From: Eubacteriales bacterium
GTDB taxonomy: Bacteria > Bacillota_A > Clostridia > Christensenellales > Aristaeellaceae
DNA: 64,000 nt
NCBI GenBank assembly: GCA_029974035.1
Contig: JARKQG010000075.1
Coordinates: forward strand, 113,936-177,935
Reading direction: 5' to 3'
Part shown: piece after piece, positions 52,258 to 61,899 of the stretch
How positions within the stretch are numbered: position 1 is the first letter of the stretch
Layout: every line of letters begins with the position of its first letter
Program-made: the position numbers and the translations under genes
Notes under the pieces: model-generated
The model's database searches: none
The model's input: only the letters and a program-made list of their open reading frames with translations
What the model was told of the DNA's origin: nothing

Positions 52258-52509
52258 GTGAGGCAGTACATTGCGGAGCGCGTGCTGGCGGAGGCCGCCT
52301 ATATCCTGGAGTACGGCGCGACGGTGCGCGCCTGCGCCGCGGCGAAGGGCGTCAGCAAGACGACGGTGCACAAGGACATGCGCACGAGACTGCCGAGGAT
52401 CGACGCCCGGCTGTCCCGCAGCGTCGACAGGGTGCTCAGCATCAACCGCCAGCAGCGGCACATCCGCGGCGGGCTGGCAACCCGGCGAAAATACAAGTCG
52501 TTGCAATAA
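52258..52509 (+). CDS. spoIIID: Sporulation transcriptional regulator SpoIIID
   Basis: 83 residues. ERVLAEAAYILEYGATVRAC and the helix-turn-helix GVSKTTVHKDMRTRLPRID, then RHIRGGLATRRKYKS, match SpoIIID throughout. It controls mother-cell genes during sporulation, so the organism belongs to an endospore-forming lineage. It starts at GTG 52258 behind GGGAGGGG. An MreB-family gene follows 15 bases later, the same order as spoIIID-mbl in Bacillus. Confidence 0.95.
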   Translation: MRQYIAERVLAEAAYILEYGATVRACAAAKGVSKTTVHKDMRTRLPRIDARLSRSVDRVLSINRQQRHIRGGLATRRKYKSLQ

Positions 52510-52524
52510 GCGAGGTCATTACAA

Positions 52525-53541
52525 ATGCAATGGAACGTCGCGCTGGACATCGGCGCCAGCGCCGTCCGGATGGCGGTGCGCGGACACGGGGACATCTTGA
52601 ACGAGAGCGCCGCCGTGGCGACGCGCGCGGGCGAGGCGAAGCCCTTTTTGCTGGGCGACGAGGCGCTGCCGCTTTTGGGCCGCGCCACAGGGGGCGTCCG
52701 GGTGGACTTCCCGATGGACGCGGGGCAGGTGGCCGACGAGGCCGCGCTCAGGGCGTGGATGGCCCACCTTCTGCGCCGGGCCGGCCAGGCGGGCCGCGTC
52801 ATGCGGCCCCGGGTGCTGATCGCCCGATCGCCCGGCGCGCTGGGCTACACCATGCGGGCGCTGGCGGCTCTCGCCATGGACGCCGGCGCCGCGGTCTGCA
52901 GCCTGATCCGCTCGGATCTGATGGCGGCGGTGGGCGCGGGGTGCGATCCGATGCGCCCCGAGGGTACGCTGGTGGGCGAGCTGGGCGCGGGCTTTATGGC
53001 CGTGACGCTCTTTTCGATGGGCCGCGTGGTGGAGAGCCGGTCGCTGCCCTGGGGCATGCGAAGGGCCGACGGGATCATCGCCACCCTGCTCCGGAACGAA
53101 TACGCGCTGGAGACGGGGGCACGGACCGCGGAGGAGCTCAAGCTGTCGCTGCTCACCGCCATGGGCGGCGCGAGGCTCTCTGTGGATGTGCGGGGGCTGG
53201 ACCTTAACCTCAGCCTGCCCCGCACCCGCAGCGTGGCGGCGGAAACGCTGCACGCGGCGGTCCGGCCGGTGATCGATGATTTTTCCACGCTGGTGCGGGC
53301 GGTGGTGCGCAGCGCGCCCGTGGAACTGGCCGCGGACCTGACGGAACGCCCCCTTGCGCTGACCGGCGGCGGCGCCGCGCTCTTTGGGCTGGACAAGCTG
53401 ATTGCGGAGGCCACGGGCCTCGGCGTCACCATCCCCGGCGATCCCGCGGGCTGCGTCGCCCGGGGCCTTGCCGCCGCGCTGGAATCGCCCGAACGCTTTG
53501 AGGCCGCCGCCGAGTCCGTCGCCGCGCTGATGAAGTCCTGA
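52525..53541 (+). CDS. Divergent MreB/Mbl-like actin-family protein
   Basis: 338 residues, the length of MreB. It has the actin-fold order: a first phosphate loop (VALDIGASAVRMAVRG), a second (TLVGELGAGFMAVTLFS), and an adenosine motif (PLALTGGGAALFGLDKLIAE). Both phosphate loops are altered from the MreB forms, where DIGGGT is replaced by ELGAGF. Overall divergence suggests a specialised protein, possibly for spore or septal wall synthesis, given the tight link to spoIIID. Filament formation and ATPase activity are uncertain. Confidence 0.82.
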   Translation: MQWNVALDIGASAVRMAVRGHGDILNESAAVATRAGEAKPFLLGDEALPLLGRATGGVRVDFPMDAGQVADEAALRAWMAHLLRRAGQAGRVMRPRVLIARSPGALGYTMRALAALAMDAGAAVCSLIRSDLMAAVGAGCDPMRPEGTLVGELGAGFMAVTLFSMGRVVESRSLPWGMRRADGIIATLLRNEYALETGARTAEELKLSLLTAMGGARLSVDVRGLDLNLSLPRTRSVAAETLHAAVRPVIDDFSTLVRAVVRSAPVELAADLTERPLALTGGGAALFGLDKLIAEATGLGVTIPGDPAGCVARGLAAALESPERFEAAAESVAALMKS

Positions 53542-53579
53542 AAAATACCGCCTCCGGGCGGCTTACGGGAGGTACCCCT

Positions 53580-54647
53580 ATGAAGAAGCTATCAGCCCTC
53601 TTTCTCGCGCTGATCTTCGCAGTGTTGCCCGTTCTGGCAATGGCGCAGGATGCCGCCCCCTCCGAGGGCGGCTGGACGGACGAGCCCGCCGCCGAATCCG
53701 CCGAAAGCTGGGCGGACGAAGCGCCGGACGCGCGGGAAACGGCCCAGGCCGCGCTGCCGCTGGCGGCGCTGATCACCCGCGCCTTCACGCTGGGGGCGCA
53801 GCCCTTTGACGGCGCGCCGGACGATATGACCGCCTGGGCGCTCGCCTACGCGGCGCTGGAGCAGGGCGCGGTGGCTGCGCCGGAGACGGGCGTTACACTG
53901 GAGGCGCTGAAGGCGGCCTATGCCGCAATCTTCACCCAAGGCGAACTGTCCGCCATGCCGGAGGATTTCACGCTGCTCGCGCCCCGCGGGGACGTGTACG
54001 ACTACACGTCGGACCCCGGCGACGCCGGCTACGCCCCCGATCTCCTGGCCGCCACGGCGTCGGACGGCGAGGTGGACGCCGAGTACGCGGTGATGATCAC
54101 CGCCCCCGATGCCCCGGAGGACCTGGCCGCGCTGATCGCCGTCACGCTGACGCCCAACGCGGATTCGCCCTTCGGCGCGACGGTTTCGAGCGTCATTCCC
54201 ATTACCGGCGCCCCCGCCATGACGAAGGCCACCGCCACCGCCACCCTCGCGAAGTACAAAAACATCACCTATGGGGCGGAAAACGTGCTGGACGGCGACA
54301 TGGCCACCTGCTGGTCCTACCCCGAGCGGGACAAGGGCGCGGTCCTTACGCTGGAGGCGGACGAGCCCCAGACCGTGCGCGGCATCCGGCTGACCCCCGC
54401 CTACGCCAAGTCGGAATCGCTGGCGATGGCCAACAACCGGGTCAAATCCTTCCGCGTGACGCTGTCCGACGGCACCGAGTTTGACTTTGAGGTCTCGCCC
54501 GATCTGCCCGGGTACGCCTACGACCAGTTTGCCTCCTTTGCCTTTGACGCCGCGCACGAGATCACCTGGGCCAGCGTCGAGGTGACGGGGGTCTACCCCG
54601 GCGGCAAGTATACGGATACCTGCATCAGCGAGATCGCGCTGTTCTAG
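53580..54647 (+). CDS. Exported protein with C-terminal discoidin-like (NADase-type) glycan-binding domain
   Basis: 355 residues. A signal peptide (LSALFLALIFAVLPVLAMA) is followed by an acidic region and an alpha-helical middle domain (about 60-190). The C-terminal domain (about 215-355) contains YGAENVLDGDMATCWSYPE, RGIRLTPAYAKS and DTCISEIALF, the pattern of NADase-type glycan-binding/F5-8-like domains. It is probably secreted and wall- or glycan-associated. ATG 53580 has GGAGG upstream. Its stop codon TAG is part of the left end of the palindromic element that follows, so that insertion may define the C terminus. Confidence 0.82.
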   Translation: MKKLSALFLALIFAVLPVLAMAQDAAPSEGGWTDEPAAESAESWADEAPDARETAQAALPLAALITRAFTLGAQPFDGAPDDMTAWALAYAALEQGAVAAPETGVTLEALKAAYAAIFTQGELSAMPEDFTLLAPRGDVYDYTSDPGDAGYAPDLLAATASDGEVDAEYAVMITAPDAPEDLAALIAVTLTPNADSPFGATVSSVIPITGAPAMTKATATATLAKYKNITYGAENVLDGDMATCWSYPERDKGAVLTLEADEPQTVRGIRLTPAYAKSESLAMANNRVKSFRVTLSDGTEFDFEVSPDLPGYAYDQFASFAFDAAHEITWASVEVTGVYPGGKYTDTCISEIALF

Positions 54648-54809
54648 TCGTCCGCGAAGCCTAATTACCGCGCTATGGCTGGATCTTTTCCTGTCCGGCT
54701 GTGTCGCGCTCCGCTTGACGTAGCGCTGCTACGCCTGCGCTCCGGTTCCGTGCCGGGCAGAAAAATCTCTGCGCCCTATTATCGGTTCTTAGACTTCGTG
54801 GACTACTAG
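54644..54809. mobile_element. MITE-like palindromic element
   Basis: 166 bases bounded by 27-base imperfect inverted repeats (54644-54670 and 54783-54809, 22 of 27 matching), both ending in CTAG. Nested inside are CTGTCCGGC/GCCGGGCAG and CGTAGC/GCTACG, so the whole can form one long cruciform. It has no coding frame and lies just at the stop codon of the preceding gene. Its size and termini fit a miniature inverted-repeat element or a large REP-like repeat. Confidence 0.7.
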
Positions 54810-54847
54810 CGCGCCGCGGCGGGCAAATGACGGCGGGAGATGGGATC

Positions 54848-55993
54848 ATGGCCGATCGGGAGACACTCTTATCGTGGCGGGCGGTCACGCCCTGCAGCAC
54901 GGTGGTATCCGGATTTTGGGGAGCGGAGGGGCCGGCTCCGCGCACGGCCGCGTTCCGGACCTACCTGGAGGGCGCGCCGGGCCCGGGGGTCTACCGGTTC
55001 TGGACGCGCAATCTGCGGGAGACCACCCGGGGCGAGGGGGCCCTCCGCCTCGCGGATCAGCCCGGCGGTTTCTGGCGCGTGGAGGAGGCCTTTATCGCCG
55101 ACGGCGGCACCCGGCGGGACGGCGCGGTGTACGGTACGGCCGTGCCGGTGCTCTTTGACGGCGCACCCACGAGGGATGTGACGCCGGGCGAGGCGTTTTT
55201 CAGCGACGCGGCGGCGATCGACCTGCCCCCTGGCCACGACCTGGCCTTCAGCTGGACGGTCACAAGCCTTTCCGGCGGCCCGGCCATCCCCTGCACCGAC
55301 GAATCGATCCTCGCGGCCTACATGCGGCCCGGCGGCGGCGCGTCCGAACCGTCGCCGGAGGGGTTTGCCATCGACTTCAACGGCCGGTGCGCGCTGCCGG
55401 GGCTGTTTCTGCGCCGCGCACCCTCTGAAAGGATCTTCGCTTTTCTGGGCGACTCCGTCACCCAGGGCTACGGCACCGGCGAGGGGCGCGACGCCTTCTG
55501 GGCCGCGCGGGTCATCCGGCGCCTGCCTGGCGGCTGGAACGCGCTGAATCTGGGCAGCGGCTGGGCGCGGGCCTATGACGCGGCGGCCGACGGCGCGTGG
55601 CTCGCCCGCGCAAAGGCGGCGGACGAGGCCACCGTGTGCCTGGGTGTCAACGACATCGGCACCTGCGGCCGGCGCGCGGCGGAGATCACCCGGGATCTGG
55701 ACCGCATTGTGCGCCTGCTCAAAGATGCGAACCCCGGCATGCGCGTCTGGCTGTTCACGCTGCCGCCCTTTGACTTTGGAGGCGCGCAGCTCAAAACCTG
55801 GCGCGCGGTCAACGATTGGATTCGCGCCGGCGAAGCGCCGGAGGCGGCGGTCTTTGACACCGTGCCTGTGCTGGGCCGGGACGCGCCGGAATCCCACAAG
55901 GTCCGCGAGGAATACCGCTTCGCCCTCAACCCGCACCCCAACGCCCGCGCCGGCGAGGCCCTCGCCCGGGCGTTCCTGAAGCGGCGGGGTTGA
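54848..55993 (+). CDS. SGNH/GDSL-family hydrolase
   Basis: 381 residues, no signal peptide. The N-terminal 190 residues form a beta-rich accessory domain. The C-terminal SGNH domain has block I FAFLGDSVTQGYGTG with the catalytic Ser, block II Gly in NLGSGWARA, block III VCLGVNDIGTCG with the oxyanion Asn, and block V ALNPHPNARAGEAL with His. The usual Asp three residues before His is not seen, so the triad may be a dyad. Likely a carbohydrate esterase or lipase-like enzyme acting in the cytosol. ATG 54848 has GGGAG 8 bases upstream. Confidence 0.85.
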   Translation: MADRETLLSWRAVTPCSTVVSGFWGAEGPAPRTAAFRTYLEGAPGPGVYRFWTRNLRETTRGEGALRLADQPGGFWRVEEAFIADGGTRRDGAVYGTAVPVLFDGAPTRDVTPGEAFFSDAAAIDLPPGHDLAFSWTVTSLSGGPAIPCTDESILAAYMRPGGGASEPSPEGFAIDFNGRCALPGLFLRRAPSERIFAFLGDSVTQGYGTGEGRDAFWAARVIRRLPGGWNALNLGSGWARAYDAAADGAWLARAKAADEATVCLGVNDIGTCGRRAAEITRDLDRIVRLLKDANPGMRVWLFTLPPFDFGGAQLKTWRAVNDWIRAGEAPEAAVFDTVPVLGRDAPESHKVREEYRFALNPHPNARAGEALARAFLKRRG

Positions 55994-56032
55994 GGGCCTC
56001 GCGCGCGTTGTGCAAAATAACATTTGCTTTTC

Positions 56033-56061
56033 TTGACAGCGGCGCGGCGCGGCCTTATAAT
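56033..56061 (+). promoter_or_regulatory. Consensus promoter of glnN
   Basis: TTGACA (56033-56038) and TATAAT (56056-56061) with a 17-base spacer. The 75-base leader has a GCAGCG/CGCTGC hairpin with an AAGG loop. Confidence 0.9.
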
Positions 56062-56143
56062 GTTTTCATCAGCAGCGAAGGCGCTGCGGAGCCTGTTTTG
56101 CGGGTTTCGCGGTGCCTTTCAAATTTTATAGGGGGTTGGATCT

Positions 56144-58225
56144 ATGAGCAGGATGCCGGATATGTTTGGCTCCATGGTGTTCAACGATACCGTCATGAAG
56201 GCCAGGCTGCCCCACGATACCTACAAGGCGTTTAAAAAGAAACTGGCCAAGGGCGAGCCGCTGGACCGCCCCACCGCGGATGTGATCGCCAACGCCATGA
56301 AGGACTGGGCGCTGGAAAAGGGCGTCACCCACTATACCCACTGGTTCCAGCCGATGACCGAAATCACCGCGGAAAAGCACGAGGCCTTCATCAGCCCCGT
56401 CGGCGACGGCGTGATCATGGAGTTCTCCGGCAAGGAGCTGATCCAGGGTGAGCCGGACGCCTCCAGCTTCCCCTCCGGCGGCCTGCGCGCCACCTTTGAG
56501 GCCCGGGGCTACACCGCGTGGGACCCCACCAGCTACGCTTTCATCAAGGAAAATACGCTGTGCATCCCCACGGCGTTCATGTCCTACACCGGCGAGGTGC
56601 TGGACAAGAAGACGCCGCTGCTCCGCTCCATGGACGCCCTCAACGTGCAGGCGCTGCGCATCCTGAAGCTGTTCGGCCGCGCCGACGTCCGGCGCGTGGT
56701 AACCACCGTCGGCCCGGAGCAGGAGTACTTCCTGATCGATAAAACCATGTACGACCGGCGGCCCGATCTGGTCTATACCGGCCGGACGCTCTTTGGCGCC
56801 CGCCCGCCCAAGGGTCAGGAGCTGGAGGACCACTATTTCGGCGCGCTGAAAAAGCGCGTGGCGGCCTTCATGCGCGATCTGGACGAAACCCTCTGGAAGC
56901 TGGGCGTACTGGCCAAGACCGAGCACAACGAGGTTTCCCCCGCCCAGCACGAGCTGGCCCCGATCTTCAACAACACCAACATCGGCACCGACCACAACCA
57001 GCTGTCGATGGAGATGATGAAGAAGGTGGCTTCCGAGCACGGCATGGTGTGCCTGCTGCACGAAAAGCCCTTCGCGGGCGTCAACGGCTCGGGCAAGCAC
57101 AACAACTGGTCCATCGCCACCGACGCGGGCGCGAACCTCCTGGAACCCGGCGCATCCCCCAGCGAGAACGCCCAGTTCCTGCTGTTCCTGGCGGCGGTCA
57201 TCAAGGCCGTGGACGAGTATCAGGACCTTCTGCGCATCTCCTGCGCCAGCGCAGGCAACGACCACCGGCTGGGCGCCAGCGAGGCGCCGCCGGCCATCAT
57301 CTCCATGTTCCTGGGCGAGGAGCTGACGGAGATCGTCGAGGCGCTGATCGCCAAGGCTGCCTACTGCCCCAAGTGCAAGGACGAAATGGACATCGGCGTC
57401 ACCGTGCTGCCCCACTTCTTCAAGGACACCACGGACCGCAACCGCACCTCGCCCTTCGCCTTCACCGGCAACAAGTTTGAGTTCCGCATGGTGGGCTCGG
57501 CCTTCTCCATCGCCGATCCCAACACCGTGCTCAACACCATCGTGGCTGAATCGCTGCGGGTGTTCGCCGACAGGCTGGAAAAGGCCGAGGATTTCAACGT
57601 CGAGCTCAACCGCCTGATCCGCCACACCATCCGGGACCACAAGCGCATCATCTTCAACGGCAACAACTACGCGCCCTCCTGGGTGGAGGAGGCCGCCGCC
57701 CGCGGGCTGCTCAACTGGACTTCCGCCGCCGAGGCCATCCCGCACCTGGCGGACGAGAAGAACGTGCGGCTGTTCAAGCAGCACAACATCTTCACCGAGG
57801 CGGAAGTGCGCTCCCGCATGGACATCCTGCTGGAGAACTACGTGAAGGTGATCACCATCGAGGCGCTGACGATGCTGGATATGACCGGCCGGGACATCCT
57901 GCCCGCGGTGCTGGAGTTCAGCGGCGCGCTGGCGAAGGCGGCCGCCTCGAAGGCCGCGCTGGACATCCCCGCCGACGCCGAAAAGGCGCTGTGTGGAAGG
58001 CTCAGCGGCCTGGCCAAGGCCATCATGGATAAAGCTGCGGCACTGGACGCCGCCGTCAAGGCCCTGCCGGAGGGCGACGCCGCCGAGTCCGCCGCCTACA
58101 CCCGCGGGCAGATCTTCTCCGCCATGGGCGCGCTGCGCGCCGCCGTGGACGAGGCCGAGCCGATGGTGCCCTCCAGGGTCTGGCCCTATCCCAGCTACGG
58201 CGAGATGCTCTTCAGCGTCCGGTAA
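56144..58225 (+). CDS. glnN: Glutamine synthetase type III
   Basis: 693 residues, the length of GSIII. Catalytic-domain motifs are [35 protein letters not shown] with metal-binding Glu, [20 protein letters not shown], and [14 protein letters not shown] with His and Asn at the ammonium/ATP site. The C-terminal GSIII extension (from about 580) is helical. It makes glutamine from glutamate, ammonium and ATP, and is the likely main ammonium-assimilating enzyme alongside the Amt-PII fusion. GGGGG precedes ATG 56144. It is a single gene ending in a bidirectional terminator. Confidence 0.96.
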   Translation: MSRMPDMFGSMVFNDTVMKARLPHDTYKAFKKKLAKGEPLDRPTADVIANAMKDWALEKGVTHYTHWFQPMTEITAEKHEAFISPVGDGVIMEFSGKELIQGEPDASSFPSGGLRATFEARGYTAWDPTSYAFIKENTLCIPTAFMSYTGEVLDKKTPLLRSMDALNVQALRILKLFGRADVRRVVTTVGPEQEYFLIDKTMYDRRPDLVYTGRTLFGARPPKGQELEDHYFGALKKRVAAFMRDLDETLWKLGVLAKTEHNEVSPAQHELAPIFNNTNIGTDHNQLSMEMMKKVASEHGMVCLLHEKPFAGVNGSGKHNNWSIATDAGANLLEPGASPSENAQFLLFLAAVIKAVDEYQDLLRISCASAGNDHRLGASEAPPAIISMFLGEELTEIVEALIAKAAYCPKCKDEMDIGVTVLPHFFKDTTDRNRTSPFAFTGNKFEFRMVGSAFSIADPNTVLNTIVAESLRVFADRLEKAEDFNVELNRLIRHTIRDHKRIIFNGNNYAPSWVEEAAARGLLNWTSAAEAIPHLADEKNVRLFKQHNIFTEAEVRSRMDILLENYVKVITIEALTMLDMTGRDILPAVLEFSGALAKAAASKAALDIPADAEKALCGRLSGLAKAIMDKAAALDAAVKALPEGDAAESAAYTRGQIFSAMGALRAAVDEAEPMVPSRVWPYPSYGEMLFSVR

Positions 58226-58241
58226 ACCCAAAACATACGCC

Positions 58242-58277
58242 AACGGCCGGAACCCCGCGGGGTTCCGGCCGTTTGTT
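58242..58277. terminator. Bidirectional terminator between glnN and the ABC operon
   Basis: AACGGCCGGAACCCC (58242-58256) and GGGGTTCCGGCCGTT (58259-58273) pair over 15 bases; TTTGTTT follows on the plus strand. Confidence 0.88.
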
Positions 58278-58289
58278 TCGGGTCTGCCC

Positions 58290-59258
58290 TCAGCGCTCCT
58301 CGCGGAAGTAGTTGGTGCCGCAGCCCCGGGGCTGCGCGTGCTCGCGGGACATGCGCACGGAGGTCATGATCAGCACCAGGATCGTGGCGAAGAAGGGGAT
58401 CATGTTGTAGACGGCGGAGGGGATGCTCAGCACGTTGGTGGGGATGTAGTACTTCAGCACGCTCAGCGCGCCGAAGACCAGCGAGCCCAAGAGCGCCTTG
58501 TAGGGGCTCCAGCCCGCGAAGATGACCAGCGCTACCGCGATCCAGCCCAGGCCGCCCACGCAGTTGTAGGTCCAGGTGCCGCCGCAGGTGATGATGGACA
58601 CGTACGCGCCGCCCAGGCCGCAGATGCCGCCGCCCAGCACAATGTTCACGTACTTGTACAGATTTACGTTGATGCCCGCCGCGTCCGCCGCGCCGGGGTT
58701 TTCGCCCACGGCGCGAAGGTTCAGCCCCCGCCGCGTGCGGAACAAATAGATGCCCATCGCCACCGCGATCACCGCGCCGATGTAGACAAAGAGCGTGTGG
58801 GAAAACAGCAGCTGGCCAACCCAGCGGATGTCACTGAGAAAGGGAATGTGGATTTCCTTGAACAGCGCCTTGGTGGCGTCGGGCAAAATCACCATGCCGC
58901 CCGGGGTGCGCAGCGCCAGGTTTTCGCCCACGAAGTTGGCAAAGCCCGTGCCGAAGATGGTCAGCGTCAGGCCGGTGACGTTCTGGTTGGCCTTGAGGCT
59001 CACCGTCAACACCGCGTAGACCAGCGCGCCCGCCGCGCCCGCCGCGAAGGCGCCCAGGTAGGCCAGCGCCGCGTTTCCGGTGACGTAGGCGGCCACAAAG
59101 CCGATCACCGCGCCCATGTACATCATGCCCTCGACGCCCAGGTTCAGGTTGCCGCTGCGCTCGGTCAGGATCTCGCCCAGCGTGCCGAACAGCAGCGGAA
59201 CGCCTGCCAGCATGGCCGCGAACAGGAATTTGACAAAATAGTCCACCGCCTCGCTCAC
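58290..59258 (-). CDS. BMP-type (nucleoside) ABC transporter permease, second subunit
   Basis: 322 residues with about eight membrane helices. LTERSGNLNLGVEGMMYMGA and RTRRGLNLRAVGENPGAADAAGIN are typical of NupQ/YufQ-type BPD_transp_2 permeases that import nucleosides or riboflavin-like compounds. It starts at GTG 59258, overlapping the stop of the upstream permease (GTGA). It is the last gene of a three-gene operon. Confidence 0.9.
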   Translation of the reverse strand: MSEAVDYFVKFLFAAMLAGVPLLFGTLGEILTERSGNLNLGVEGMMYMGAVIGFVAAYVTGNAALAYLGAFAAGAAGALVYAVLTVSLKANQNVTGLTLTIFGTGFANFVGENLALRTPGGMVILPDATKALFKEIHIPFLSDIRWVGQLLFSHTLFVYIGAVIAVAMGIYLFRTRRGLNLRAVGENPGAADAAGINVNLYKYVNIVLGGGICGLGGAYVSIITCGGTWTYNCVGGLGWIAVALVIFAGWSPYKALLGSLVFGALSVLKYYIPTNVLSIPSAVYNMIPFFATILVLIMTSVRMSREHAQPRGCGTNYFREER

Positions 59259-60340
59259 AGCCCGGCACCCCCCTTCCGTCCCCAGACGATCTTGTAATTG
59301 ATGAAGAATTCGGCGCCCAGCACGAAGAACAGGATGATGCCCTGAAATACCTCCGACGTGGAGGGCGAAATGTTGTAGATGGAGCGGATGGTGCCCGAGC
59401 CCTTCTGCAGGCAGGCGAACAGCATCGATACGACGAGGATGGCCGGCGGGCTCAGCTGGGACAGCCAGGACACCGTGATGGCGGTGAAGCCCACGCCGCC
59501 GGCCACGGTTTCCGTCAGCGTGCGGTCCGCGCCGGAGGCCTGCAGCATGCCGGCCAGGCCCGCGATGGCCGCGGACAGAAACACCGTGCGCAGGATGATC
59601 TTCTTCACGTTCATGCCGGCGTAGCGGGCGGTGTTCTCGTTTTCGCCCACCACGGTCAGCTCGTAGCCCTGCTTGGTGCGCTTGAGGTAGACGTATACCA
59701 GCGCCACCAGGACGAGCGCCACAATCCATCCCGCGTGCACGCCCAGCACCTGGGGCATGCGCGCGGCCTTGTCAAACATCGGCACCTTGGGGAAACCGCT
59801 CCTGGGGTCCCGCCAGGGGCCCTCGCGCATCAGCTGGATGATAAAAATGGCGATGTAGTTCATCATCAGCGTAAAAAGCGTTTCGTTGGTGCCGAAGCGC
59901 GCCTTGAACCAGGCGGGGACGAGGCCCCACAGCCCGCCCGCCAGAAAGCCGGCCGCGGCCATGGCGGTCAAAAGGAGCGGCTGCGGCCAGTCCGGAAAGG
60001 TCAGCGCGAAGAACGACGCCGCCACCGCGCCGATGGAGATCTGGCCCTCCGCGCCAATATTCCAAAAGCGCATTTTGAACGCCAGCGTCACGCCCAGCGA
60101 CGTGATGAGCAGCGGAATCGCGATTTTGATGGTTTCCCGGAGGTTTCCGGCGGAGCCCACGGCGCCGCCGACCATCGTGCCGTACACGGGGAAGGGGTTA
60201 AAGCCCACCGCCAGCAGGAAAAGGCCGCCGGTGGCCAGCGCCAGGACGATGGCCAGCACGCGGTACAGCGCCGCGCGCCAGGGGTCGATGGATACGCGCT
60301 GAACGATGTGGGTGCGCACCTTCATCTCCGAATCGCGCAT
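59255..60340 (-). CDS. BMP-type (nucleoside) ABC transporter permease, first subunit
   Basis: 361 residues, about nine membrane helices, NupP/YufP-type BPD_transp_2 permease. Landmarks are KMRFWNIGAEGQISIGAVAA, the Q/E-rich loop after it, and KRTKQGYELTVVGENENTAR. ATG 60340 has GGAGG 9 bases upstream and overlaps the ATPase gene by 19 bases. It forms a heterodimer channel with the permease downstream. Confidence 0.9.
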   Translation of the reverse strand: MRDSEMKVRTHIVQRVSIDPWRAALYRVLAIVLALATGGLFLLAVGFNPFPVYGTMVGGAVGSAGNLRETIKIAIPLLITSLGVTLAFKMRFWNIGAEGQISIGAVAASFFALTFPDWPQPLLLTAMAAAGFLAGGLWGLVPAWFKARFGTNETLFTLMMNYIAIFIIQLMREGPWRDPRSGFPKVPMFDKAARMPQVLGVHAGWIVALVLVALVYVYLKRTKQGYELTVVGENENTARYAGMNVKKIILRTVFLSAAIAGLAGMLQASGADRTLTETVAGGVGFTAITVSWLSQLSPPAILVVSMLFACLQKGSGTIRSIYNISPSTSEVFQGIILFFVLGAEFFINYKIVWGRKGGAGL

Positions 60341-61866
60341 TTGACGTCGCCTCCTTCCAGCGCGCAGCCGGTCATCATCAGGCCCAACTGCTCCTTGGTG
60401 ACTTCCCTGGCGTCTACCAGGCCCGTGACGATTCCGCCGCACATGACCATGATGCGGTCGCACAGCTCCAATAGCACGTCCAGGTCCTCGCCGATGAAGA
60501 GGACCCCCACGCCGCGGGCCTTCTGCTCGTTGAGCAGGCGGTAGATGGTCATGGAGGAATTGATGTCAAGGCCCCGCACCGGGTAGGCCGTGATGAGGAT
60601 CTTGGGGTCGGAGGCGATCTCCCGGCCCAGCAGCACCTTCTGCACGTTGCCGCCGGAGAGCCTCTTCACCGGCGTGTAGACGTCCGGCGTCATGATGGAG
60701 AGCCGCTCGATCAGCTGGTTGGAGAGGCTTCTGGCGGGCCGCCGGTCGAGCAGCGGCGCGTGCTGTTCCTGATACTTCTTGAGCAGCATGTTGTCCACCA
60801 TACCCATCGAACCCACCAGCCCCCTGCCCAGGCGGTCCTCCGGCACGAAGCTCATGGCCACGCCGCGCGCGGCGATTTCGCGGGGGGAAAGCCCCCGGAG
60901 CTCCCCGCCCTCAAACTGGATGGAACCGCCGGAGGAGGTCTCAAGCCCGGCGATGGACTCGCACAGTTCCTTCTGGCCGCTGCCGGCCACGCCAGCCACG
61001 CCCAGGATTTCGCCGCTTCGAAGGGTAAAGTTGATGTCGCACAGAGGCTTATTCTTCTCGGTGGCCGAGACGCTGAGGCCCTTCACCACCAGCGCGGGCG
61101 AAGGGTTCACCGGCTCGGGCCTGGCGATGGACAGATCCACCGCGCGGCCGACCATCTGCTCGGTCAGCGAGCGGGCGTCGGCGTCCCTGGTCTGGACGGT
61201 GCCCACCACCTCGCCCTTCCGGAGCGTCATCACGCGGTCGGAGATGGCCAGCACCTCGTTCAGTTTATGGGTGATGATGATGATCGCACAACCCTCGTCC
61301 CGCATCCTGCGCAGGATCGCGAAGAGCTTGTCGATCTCCTGCGGCGTCAGAACCGCCGTGGGCTCGTCCAGGATCAGGATCCGGGAGCCGCGGTAGAGCA
61401 CCTTCAGGATCTCGACGGTCTGTTTTTCGCCCACCGACAGCGTGTAGATCTTGCTGGAGGGGTCGACCGCGAGGCCGAAGCGCTTGGAGATGGCGAGGAT
61501 GTGATCGTTCAGCTGGCCCTTGGTGCGGCGGTCGCCCTTGGTGCCCATGACGATGTTTTCCGCCACGGTCAGAATGTCCACGAGCTTAAAGTGCTGGTGG
61601 ATCATGCCGATGCCCAGGCGGATCGCGTCGGCGGGGGAGTGGATGGTGACGCTCTTGCCGCTGACGTGGATCGTGCCGCTGTCCGGCGCGTACATGCCGC
61701 CCAGCATGTTCATCAGCGTCGTCTTGCCGGAGCCGTTCTCGCCCAGCAGCGCAAGAATTTCGCCGTTATACAGCGTCAGGTTGATGTTTTGATTGGCCTT
61801 GACCGATCCGAACGATTTGGAAAGGCCCCGTAGCTCTACCGCGGGCCGCCTTTCATCCTGGAGCAA
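60322..61866 (-). CDS. BMP-type sugar/nucleoside ABC transporter ATP-binding protein
   Basis: 514 residues with two fused ATPase domains. Domain 1 has Walker A LLGENGSGKTTLMNMLGG, signature YTLSVGEKQTVEILKVLYRG and Walker B ILILDEPTAVLTPQE. Domain 2 has the degenerate GVAGVAGSGQKELCESIAGL loop, RLSGGNVQKVLLGREI and LITAYPVRGLD. This is the NupO/YufO group. The best start is TTG 61866, because AGGTGATC, part of the ribosomal anti-SD complement, lies just upstream; GTG 61875 is the alternative. No BMP-family binding protein is in the operon. Confidence 0.9.
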   Translation of the reverse strand: MLQDERRPAVELRGLSKSFGSVKANQNINLTLYNGEILALLGENGSGKTTLMNMLGGMYAPDSGTIHVSGKSVTIHSPADAIRLGIGMIHQHFKLVDILTVAENIVMGTKGDRRTKGQLNDHILAISKRFGLAVDPSSKIYTLSVGEKQTVEILKVLYRGSRILILDEPTAVLTPQEIDKLFAILRRMRDEGCAIIIITHKLNEVLAISDRVMTLRKGEVVGTVQTRDADARSLTEQMVGRAVDLSIARPEPVNPSPALVVKGLSVSATEKNKPLCDINFTLRSGEILGVAGVAGSGQKELCESIAGLETSSGGSIQFEGGELRGLSPREIAARGVAMSFVPEDRLGRGLVGSMGMVDNMLLKKYQEQHAPLLDRRPARSLSNQLIERLSIMTPDVYTPVKRLSGGNVQKVLLGREIASDPKILITAYPVRGLDINSSMTIYRLLNEQKARGVGVLFIGEDLDVLLELCDRIMVMCGGIVTGLVDAREVTKEQLGLMMTGCALEGGDVKCAIRR

Positions 61867-61899
61867 ACCGATCACCTGCCCCCGAAAAATAATATCATT

